A stretch of DNA of 64,000 bases from Bifidobacterium myosotis. GTDB lineage: Bacteria > Actinomycetota > Actinomycetes > Actinomycetales > Bifidobacteriaceae. Location of the stretch: the NCBI RefSeq assembly GCF_002259745.1, contig NZ_MWWW01000004.1:62001-126000 (forward strand), given 5' to 3'. Of this stretch, positions 57,908 to 64,000 are shown in pieces. The notes beneath the pieces were generated by a model. The model was not told where the DNA came from. It made no database searches and was given only the letters and a program-made list of their open reading frames with translations. Each line of letters starts with the position of its first letter. Positions within the stretch are counted from its first letter, which is position 1. Position numbers and translations under genes: made by a program.

Positions 57908-59479
57908 TCAGGCGAACGCCTGGTCTTTGGGCAGGGGTGTTGCGGAGGTCATGTATCGCATGAGTTCCTCCTGGCTGGTGGTCTTCGCGTTGAAGTTTCC
58001 GGTGATCCTGCCGCCGCTCATCGTGTAGATGCGGTCGCAGATGCCCAGCAGCTCGGGCAGTTCGGAGCTGACCACGATCACCGCGGACCCGGAGTCGGCC
58101 AGCTGGTCGATGATCTCGTAGATGTCGTACTTGGCGCCCACGTCGATGCCTCGCGTCGGCTCGTCCAGGATCAGGACCTTCGGGTTGGTGGCCATCCACT
58201 TGGCGAGCACGACCTTCTGCTGGTTGCCGCCCGACAGGTTGCCGGCGGGCATCTCGATGGTCGGCGCCTTGGTGCGGAACTCCTTGCGGTACTTCTCGGC
58301 CGTCTGCTTCTCTCGCGTCTCGTCGACCACGCCCAGCCTGCTCGCCAGTTCCTTGAGGCTCGCCAGGGACGTGTTCTCGCGGATGGTCTTCATGAGGTTC
58401 AGGCCGTACACCTTGCGGTCCTCGGTCGCGTAGGCCACGCCATGGTCGATCGCGCTGCGCACGGTCGGGAATCTGACCTCCTTGCCCTCCACGAAGATGC
58501 GGCCGGACGCGTTGGTGCCGTACTGGCGGCCGAACACGCTCATCATGGTCTCGGTGCGGCCCGCGCCGATCAGTCCGGCGAACCCGACGATCTCGCCCGC
58601 GCGCGCGTTGAAGCTCACGTCGTTGGACACCAGGCGCGTCTCGTCGAGCGGGTGGTGCATTTTCCAGTCCTCGACGCGGAACATCTCCTTGCCGATGTGC
58701 GACTCGTGCACCGGGTACCGGTTGGTCAGCGGACGGCCGACCATGTCGCGGATCAGGACGTCCTGGTCAAGCGGGTGCGCCGCGTCGATGTCGATGTGGC
58801 TGATTGTCTGGCCGTCGCGGATCACCTGCACCGCGTCGGCCGAATAGGCGATCTCGTTGAGCTTGTGCGAGATGATGATCGCCGTGATGCCCTGCTCGCG
58901 GCGCAGCCCGTCGATCAGGTCGAGCAGGTTCCTGGAATCCTCGTCGTTCAGGGCCGCGGTCGGCTCGTCCAGGATGAGGAGCTTCACATTCTTGGTCAGG
59001 GCCTTGGCGATCTCGACCAGCTGCTGCTTGCCCACGCCAATGTTCGAGATCAGGGTGTCCGGGTTCTCGTCCAGACCGACCTTCCTCATCACCTCGTAGG
59101 CGATGCGACGCTGCTCGTCCGCGTCGATGGCGATGCCCTTCTTCTTCTGGTTGCCCAGGAAGATGTTCTCCTGGATTGACATGTAAGGCACGAGCGCGAG
59201 CTCCTGGTGGATAATCACGATGCCCTTCTCCTCGGAATCGCGAATCGTCCTGAACTTGCAGGTCTCGCCGTTGTAGATGATGTCGCCCTCGTAGGTGCCG
59301 TACGGATACACGCCCGACAGCACGTTCATCAAAGTCGACTTGCCGGCACCGTTCTCACCGCAGATCGAGAATATCTGGCCCCTCTTGACCGTGATATTCA
59401 CATCATTCAACGCGGTGACCGGACCGAAACGCTTCACGATATGACGCATCTCAAGAATCACGTCACCATTCGTAGCCAC
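57908..59479 (-). CDS. mmsA: Sugar ABC transporter ATP-binding protein (MmsA/GguA/XylG-like)
   Basis: A 523-residue ATPase with two fused ABC domains. Domain one has GENGAGKST and LLILDEPTAAL, but its signature is degenerate (GVGKQQLVEIAKAL). Domain two has a broken Walker A (GLIGAGRTE) and an intact LSGGNQQKVVLAKWM and VLILDEPTRGID. This asymmetry is normal in the RbsA/XylG group. GGAGGTAAC precedes the start. It powers uptake by the mmsB channel. Confidence 0.93.
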   Translation of the reverse strand: MATNGDVILEMRHIVKRFGPVTALNDVNITVKRGQIFSICGENGAGKSTLMNVLSGVYPYGTYEGDIIYNGETCKFRTIRDSEEKGIVIIHQELALVPYMSIQENIFLGNQKKKGIAIDADEQRRIAYEVMRKVGLDENPDTLISNIGVGKQQLVEIAKALTKNVKLLILDEPTAALNDEDSRNLLDLIDGLRREQGITAIIISHKLNEIAYSADAVQVIRDGQTISHIDIDAAHPLDQDVLIRDMVGRPLTNRYPVHESHIGKEMFRVEDWKMHHPLDETRLVSNDVSFNARAGEIVGFAGLIGAGRTETMMSVFGRQYGTNASGRIFVEGKEVRFPTVRSAIDHGVAYATEDRKVYGLNLMKTIRENTSLASLKELASRLGVVDETREKQTAEKYRKEFRTKAPTIEMPAGNLSGGNQQKVVLAKWMATNPKVLILDEPTRGIDVGAKYDIYEIIDQLADSGSAVIVVSSELPELLGICDRIYTMSGGRITGNFNAKTTSQEELMRYMTSATPLPKDQAFA

Positions 59480-59518
59480 AGTTACCTCCTCCGATAGTAA
59501 TGTCCCTGTGCATGGCGA

Positions 59519-59552
59519 AGGCGCCGTACCGCATCGATGCAGTGCGGCGCCT
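59519..59552 (-). terminator. Intercistronic hairpin between chvE and mmsA
   Basis: Arms 59519-59534 and 59537-59552 pair with two or three mismatches. It lies between the binding-protein gene and the ATPase gene, the usual place for a partial terminator or stabiliser that raises binding protein relative to membrane parts. Confidence 0.55.
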
Positions 59553-59640
59553 CCTGTTCTGTGAGCTGATGTCCGGGCCTGTTTACAGCCCTATTCCATC
59601 GCTTCCGTCGCTATTGGCTTGCGTTCGGCTTCCGATCCGA

Positions 59641-60756
59641 TCACAGGCCGGCGTCGGCGGCGGAAATGTAGCCGCCATCAACGAGGACTTCCTTGAGGTT
59701 GTCCTTGTCCACGGTGACCGGGGTCAGCAGCTGGGACGGAACGTCCTTGTTGCCATTGTTGAAGGTATCGGGGGCTTCCGGCTCCTTGCCGTCCACGAGG
59801 GCCTTGATCATCTCGGCGGTGGCCTTGGCCAGCTCGCGGGTGTCCTTGTAGACCGTCATGGCCTGCTTGCCCTGAACGATGGCCTGAACGTTGGCCTTCT
59901 CGGCGTCCTGTCCGGTGATGATCGGGTAGTAGTCCCAGCCGGCGGCCTCTACGGTGTTGTAGGTACCGGTGGCCTCGGCGTCGTTCTGGGCGAGGACGGC
60001 GTCCAGCTTGGTGCCGTCGTTGTAGAAGGAGTTGATGCGGTTCTCCATCTCGTTCTGGGCCTTCTGACGATCCCAGTTGTCGATGCCGATGGACTGCCAG
60101 TCATCCGCGGAGGACGGGACCTTGCCGGACTTGGACTGCAGCACGCCGGACTTGAAGTACGGTCCGAGCACGTCCCAAGCGCCCTTGAAGTAGTAGCCGG
60201 CGTTGTTGTCGGTCGGGGAACCAGCCATGAGCTCGACGTTGAACGGGCCCTTCTGCCCATCCTTGAGACCAAGCTTCTGCTCGATATACTCGCCCTGCAT
60301 CTTGCCGACGTCCTCGAGGGAGAAGGTGGCGTAGTAGTCCACGGCGTCGGTGTTCATGATCAGGCGGTCATAGGCGATGACCTTGCCGCCATTGGCGGCC
60401 ACCTGCTCGGCCGCAGCACCCGTGGCGGTACCGTCGATGGAAGCGATGACCACGTAGTTCATGCCGTTGTTGGCCATGTTCTGAATCTGGGAGGTCTGCA
60501 GATCGGTCTTGCCATCGGCGTACTGGAGGGTGACCTCGTAGCCATAGCCCTCAAGCTGCTTCTTCAGGTTCTCGCCATCGATCTTCCAGCGCTCGAGCAT
60601 CTGCTCAGGCATGGAAATGCCGACCTTGACGGTGTCGCCACTGCCGCCATCACCACCTGCCGTGGTGCTGCCGCGGGTGCCACCTCCGCAGGCGGCCAGC
60701 GGGACGAGCATGGCGGTCGCGGCAACGACGCCGAGCACCTTGGTCCACTTGTTCAT
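59641..60756 (-). CDS. chvE: Monosaccharide-binding lipoprotein (ChvE-like)
   Basis: A 371-residue solute-binding protein. The signal peptide ends LVPLAACGGG, a lipobox with the acylated cysteine at about residue 24. VKVGISMPEQMLERWKIDGENL and AVLAQNDAEATGTYNTVEAAGWDYYPIITGQDAE are typical of ChvE/XylF binding proteins. AAAGGAAT precedes the ATG at 60756. It leads the transporter operon. The gene name is by similarity; the likely ligand is a pentose. Confidence 0.92.
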   Translation of the reverse strand: MNKWTKVLGVVAATAMLVPLAACGGGTRGSTTAGGDGGSGDTVKVGISMPEQMLERWKIDGENLKKQLEGYGYEVTLQYADGKTDLQTSQIQNMANNGMNYVVIASIDGTATGAAAEQVAANGGKVIAYDRLIMNTDAVDYYATFSLEDVGKMQGEYIEQKLGLKDGQKGPFNVELMAGSPTDNNAGYYFKGAWDVLGPYFKSGVLQSKSGKVPSSADDWQSIGIDNWDRQKAQNEMENRINSFYNDGTKLDAVLAQNDAEATGTYNTVEAAGWDYYPIITGQDAEKANVQAIVQGKQAMTVYKDTRELAKATAEMIKALVDGKEPEAPDTFNNGNKDVPSQLLTPVTVDKDNLKEVLVDGGYISAADAGL

Positions 60757-60835
60757 GGGAATTCCTTTCGTCATTGATAGGAACTGTTTGTTTCCTCTTC
60801 CTTGCGGTCTGGCAACCATTGCCGAACCTGTTAGA

Positions 60836-60865
60836 AATATACCATATAGTTTTTTGATTTAACAA
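60836..60865 (-). promoter_or_regulatory. chvE promoter with candidate ROK operator
   Basis: On the minus strand TTGTTA (60860-60865) and TATATT (60836-60841) are 18 bp apart. The motif TAGTTTTTTGATTTAACAA (60847-60865, plus strand) covers the spacer and the -35 hexamer and aligns with the xylB site. Confidence 0.6.
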
Positions 60866-61412
60866 TTGCCAATCGGTCATTTACGCTGAAATCGCGCGGT
60901 TTTTGCTTTATTTGATTCATTGCACTAACTAAATGTGAACGGTAACAGTGACGTATTTTCAACGTTCTCGGAGGCTATTGGCACACCGCCCACCAGCACC
61001 GAAAAATCGCGACACGCCGACATCCATGCATGAACGAAGAGCACCTCGGACCCAGGCCAGAAGCATTGCACCGGTTACACGCGCGGGGATCACGCTTGCG
61101 CGCCAGTTCACAACAGTCCGCAACAGCCTACGCCGGCCCACGGCAGCCACGACCACCTGACGCAACCCACAACAGGCCGTCGCAGTTTGACGCAGTTTGA
61201 CACAACCCACAACAGTCAACGCAATCCGACGCACGAACGCACAGCACACACTCCATACGGCCACGCCCATACATCTCACGGACACTCCGCAAATTCGCCC
61301 TCGCTCAGCGCCAACAGAGCGATGCACTCATCGACGTCCAGCGTAGTATCGGCGCATCACCTCGCCCACCGACAACAGAACGATGCGCCCACCAAACTCA
61401 CTCATCACACAC
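60866..61412. other. Non-coding stretch with degenerate repeats
   Basis: About 550 bases. The part at 61130-61230 repeats words such as GACGCAACCCACAACA and CGCAGTTTGACGCAGTTTGAC. Open frames on both strands have no ribosome-binding site and cross the terminator at 61413. Confidence 0.45.
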
Positions 61413-61456
61413 ATGCGAAACGCCGCCCCACCCGAAGGCAGAACGGCGTTTCGCAT
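61413..61456. terminator. Terminator of the 63-residue membrane protein gene
   Basis: Perfect 13-bp arms ATGCGAAACGCCG (61413-61425) / CGGCGTTTCGCAT (61444-61456). Confidence 0.7.
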
Positions 61457-61503
61457 ATAGGCGATGGGACATCGCATGCGCCACACGAAGAATGCAGCAC
61501 AAA

Positions 61504-61695
61504 TCAGCAGGACTCCCCTGCCTCGAACAATGCGAGGAATTTGGGTCGCCAGGCATATCGGGTAGAGACGAGGACCAACCCCGTGGCGGTAAGCGCCACG
61601 CCGATCGGCGCCGCGACAGGGGCGACAAACAACAGTACGGCGTAGACCACGGCCAGCATGGCAAGCGAGAACAACAGCATATGATGTGCGCGCAT
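61504..61695 (-). CDS. Small membrane protein of 63 residues, function unknown
   Basis: It begins MRAHHMLLFSLAMLAVVYAV and has two hydrophobic helices (6-25, and 28-45 with PVAAPIGVALTATGLVL), then a short tail with tryptophan and arginine. ATGGAGATA gives a good ribosome-binding site and a clear terminator follows, so I think it is real. The family is not recognised. A copy of the ROK operator motif lies 170 bp upstream. Confidence 0.6.
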   Translation of the reverse strand: MRAHHMLLFSLAMLAVVYAVLLFVAPVAAPIGVALTATGLVLVSTRYAWRPKFLALFEAGESC

Positions 61696-61862
61696 GGCAG
61701 TATCTCCATTGACGTTGCGTAGGTACGCATCGGGTAGGTTACATCCGGCTTATGGACACCCAGGCTTGTCGCACCGGAGCATAAGCCCAGCGTTCGAACC
61801 TCGGCGCGCGGAGCCCAGCGATCAGCGATCGCCACATAATGCGCATCCAATTGTCAGATATT

Positions 61863-61881
61863 TAGTTTAATGGTTTAACCA
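61863..61881. promoter_or_regulatory. Third copy of the ROK operator-like motif
   Basis: TAGTTTAATGGTTTAACCA aligns with the sites in the xylB and chvE promoters. It includes a full GTTTAA-TGG-TTTAAC and a perfect ATGGTT-T-AACCAT palindrome. It stands upstream of the 63-residue membrane protein gene. Confidence 0.55.
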
Positions 61882-61984
61882 TATATCGTTCATGTTACCA
61901 ACGCAAGTTACACACACGCCAAGCACGCATTTCTCGCGTGCATCCGCATGCATCCTATGGGCGCCCCAGCTCCGAAACGGCCTT

Positions 61985-62790
61985 GGAGCAGCGTCGGCAA
62001 AGCATACCTCACACACACTCAGCATCGCCACACCAACCACCCCAGCGTCGTCAACAGGCCAAAGCATGGCCACGCAACACCATTTTCGGCCATCCCAACA
62101 GCGCCCGCAAGGTCACACAACGCCGCCGACGGCCAATCCCCGGTCAGCAACGGGTTACAAGACCGGCCCGGCGATGCCTAATCCAGTCCCACGCTCTACA
62201 GCATGGCCATCCCAACTATCCCCGCGTCGCTGATAAGCCAGAGCTTGGTACCGCAACACCGCTGACGCCCAATTCGGCGTCAGCAACAAGCCACGGATTG
62301 GCCCAGCAACGACACTGAGCCCCTTAGCGTCACCGACAGGCCAAAGCATGGCCGCACAACACCATTTTCGGCCATCCCAACAGCGCCCGCAAGGTCACAC
62401 AACGCCGCCGACGGCCAATCCCCGGTCAGCAACGGGTTACAAGACCGGCCCGGCGATGCCTAATCCAGTCCCACGCTCTACAGCATGGCCATCCCAACTA
62501 TCCCCGCGTCGCTGATAAGCCAGAGCTTGGTATCGCAACACCGCTGACGCCCAATTCCACGTCAGCAACAAGCCACGGATTGGCCCAGCAACGACACTGA
62601 GCCCCTCAGCGTCGTCAACAGGCCAAAGCATGGCCACGCAACACCATTTTCGACCGTCTCAGCATCGCCGACGAGCCAAGACGTGGCCCAGCAACACCGC
62701 TGACGAGCTCAGCGTCGCCGACAGGCCACGCCATGGCCTCATGTCAACGCGATTTTCCCCGTCAGCGTCGTCAGCAAGCCAGTGATTGGC
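61985..62790. repeat. 282-bp tandem repeat made of small hairpins
   Basis: CATTTTCG recurs at 62081, 62363 and 62645, a period of exactly 282 bp with about two full copies. Inside, variants of AGCGTCGTCAACAGGCCA with a following TGGCC stem recur every 40-60 bp (GGCCAAAGCATGGCC, AGCCAGAGCTTGGT, AGCCACGGATTGGC, GGCCACGCCATGGCC, AGCCAGTGATTGGCT). The sequence is related to the 103-bp repeat at 55700-55980. Confidence 0.8.
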
Positions 62791-63239
62791 TTGTTTGCGA
62801 CGCCATCACCTACGTCAACGGGTTCATCACAGTCATTTCATCAAGCACACAGTCACGAGGAGCAGCCCGCACATTCGCAAGGCGCATTCGCAACACACAG
62901 TCGCAAGGCATATTCGCAAGGCGCAGTCACAACACACATTCACAAGGAGGGCGCCCCCACTGAAGAACGCAACAGCGCCCTCTGCGCTATCGATGCGCAA
63001 TCAAGTAATCGCTCAGGCAATCAAGCAGGCATCAACCAAACAGAAACCAGAAGTCCGCCGCGCAACAATCGAGCAGCGACCAAGCAACGCGCAACCCGTC
63101 CGCAGCGAAACAGCGGCCATGCAACGGCCGAGCAGCAACCAATCGATCGCCGCTCGGCCGTCAGGCAGTATCAGTCCGGCATCACCGTCACTCGGCTATC
63201 AGCCAACATCAACCTACATCAGCCGACATCAACCCAACA
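62791..63239. other. Non-coding stretch before the glycosidase gene
   Basis: About 450 bases with short repeats, a GAGGGCGC/GCGCCCTC hairpin (about 62945-62981) and CA-rich sequence. Open frames on the plus strand are Gln/Ser/Arg-rich and lack start signals. Confidence 0.45.
62860..62950. repeat. Short tandem CATTCGCAAGGCG-like repeats
   Basis: About seven variants of CA-TTCGCAAGGCG and CA-GTCGCAAGGCA alternate with CACAACACACA. They lie in the non-coding stretch before the GH120 gene end. Confidence 0.65.
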
Positions 63240-64000
63240 TCACCGCTCCCAAATCAGCACTTCTCCGTCGCTATAGGAAGCCAGCGGACCTCGCGCGGAT
63301 CGCTCCCCGCGCAGCGCACCGGTGATATCCCGGTTCACGGCGATCGGCGAACCATCCGGGTTCTCGAAGTACTCCTCCACGATGCGCGGCTGGCCAAGAT
63401 CAGCCGTCCCGACGACCCGACCGACCGCAGCGCGCGCCGCATCCGGCAGCACAACCGCAAGCCATACCGCCTCCGGAGTCTCGCGCAGCGCCATCGACCC
63501 CTCACCGGCATCGATCACGGCATCCGTCTCCCAAGAGGCCGCCCGCGCTCCACCGACATACGTGTTGGCTTCCAGCATCATGGGTTGGGGCACGCTGCGA
63601 TACAGCTCCTCATCGCCCAGACCCGCCTGCTCGATGCGCCGCTCGTATTCGTCAAGCGAATGCGGATAATCCTCGAAACAGGCAGTGCCCGTATCGACCA
63701 CACCCTCTCCACCAGCGGCATCGGACATGCGTTCGGCTTCACCGGCACCGTCGGCCGTCATGAACAGGTTGTTGACGTACCGGTCGTCGCCGCCGTAGAC
63801 GAATGCCTCACCGGCCACATCCGTGGAATGTGGGAAGTGGTAGGGCGTTGACCGGTCGAGCACCTGCGTATGTCGGATGCGTCCGGCGAACAGGTTGTTG
63901 ACGAACGCGGCGCCCTGCGCGTAGTCGTCGAAGCTGAACGGGGATGCGAATACGTTGTTCATGAACGTGATGGGTCCGTGGGTCACCTCGGTCATCACGT
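63240..64000 (-). CDS. Probable GH120 beta-xylosidase, C-terminal part (cut by window edge)
   Basis: The last about 253 residues. GPITFMNNVFASPFSFDD, GAAFVNNLFAGRI, RSTPYHFPHSTDVAG and GGDDRYVNNLFM match, as I recall them, the beta-helix and active-site region of GH120 beta-xylosidases. The tail is a beta-sandwich-like region with low similarity. It would release xylose from xylo-oligosaccharides and fits the xylB/ChvE neighbourhood. The N-terminal part and the start are outside the window. Confidence 0.75.
   Translation of the reverse strand, partial: VMTEVTHGPITFMNNVFASPFSFDDYAQGAAFVNNLFAGRIRHTQVLDRSTPYHFPHSTDVAGEAFVYGGDDRYVNNLFMTADGAGEAERMSDAAGGEGVVDTGTACFEDYPHSLDEYERRIEQAGLGDEELYRSVPQPMMLEANTYVGGARAASWETDAVIDAGEGSMALRETPEAVWLAVVLPDAARAAVGRVVGTADLGQPRIVEEYFENPDGSPIAVNRDITGALRGERSARGPLASYSDGEVLIWER

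Noticed and set aside
61187..61645. 152-codon plus-strand frame rich in His, Thr and Ser
   Set aside because: It crosses a clear terminator hairpin and is opposite the small membrane protein gene; composition reflects CA-rich DNA.
62155..62637. Two near-identical minus-strand frames of about 65 codons in the 282-bp repeat
   Set aside because: The repeat length is a multiple of three, which explains both frames. No ribosome-binding site and no protein features.
55700..62790. CRISPR arrays
   Set aside because: The repeats are imperfect, unequal in spacing and have no unique spacers; no cas genes are present.
62786..63325. 179-codon plus-strand frame rich in Gln, Ser and Arg
   Set aside because: Covers short tandem repeats, has no start signal, and runs into the 3' end of the GH120 gene.

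Overview
The window is a gene-dense, roughly 60% G+C stretch of chromosome from a bifidobacterium, most likely of the Bifidobacterium longum group. The evidence is the actinobacterial style of the proteins (SWIM/SNF2 helicase, actinobacterial DapD, SCO7613-like membrane protein), the strictly anaerobic class III ribonucleotide reductase nrdDG, a ROK regulator/xylulokinase/ChvE-type ABC transporter locus, and the frequent leaderless starts. The species call is inference from gene content and remembered gene order, not from a search.

Left part (1-31 kb). This is mainly housekeeping: a partial acyl-CoA dehydratase activase-like gene, a DUF4143 AAA ATPase behind twin palindromes, nrdDG with two NrdR-box-like sites 32 bp apart, xseAB, a long-chain acyl-CoA ligase, a nucleoside deoxyribosyltransferase, GNAT acetyltransferases, tRNA-Arg(CCT), Ppx/GppA, an aminotransferase, a Gfo/Idh/MocA oxidoreductase, an orphan Vsr endonuclease, a SWIM-SNF2 helicase, a WYL regulator, dapD, gltA, map, a DUF308 protein and an M13 peptidase.

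Middle part (30.5-50.7 kb). It holds a HigBA-type toxin-antitoxin pair with a readable promoter/operator, ssb, proS, a large SCO7613-like membrane protein, the AmmeMemoRadiSam genes (amrS plus a Memo-AMMECR1 fusion), a PIF1-like helicase, orn and guaB. It ends with the translation/cell-wall cluster rpmE-prfA-prmC-[maa]-sua5-wecA/mraY-like, in which an acetyltransferase lies on the opposite strand. A second tRNA (CAT) follows.

Right part (50.8-64 kb). This is a pentose-utilisation locus: a ROK repressor divergent from xylB, then a ChvE-MmsA-MmsB sugar ABC transporter, then the 3' end of a probable GH120 beta-xylosidase at the window edge. A 19-bp sequence of consensus GTTTAA-N3-TTTAAC overlaps the promoters of xylB and chvE and recurs at 61863, which suggests one regulon. 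Between these genes lie several kilobases of repeat-rich, probably non-coding DNA: a pair of inverted MITE-like elements, a 103-bp tandem repeat, a 282-bp tandem repeat built of small hairpins, and degenerate short repeats.

The unusual material is mostly intergenic. Two long hairpins between prfA and prmC have diverged stems but the same loop in opposite orientation. A 19-bp-periodic array of inverted 15-bp units lies between map and gltA. Seven genes carry a -10 hexamer six or seven bases before the start codon, so their mRNAs are probably leaderless. No rRNA, CRISPR array, prophage or intact insertion sequence was seen.
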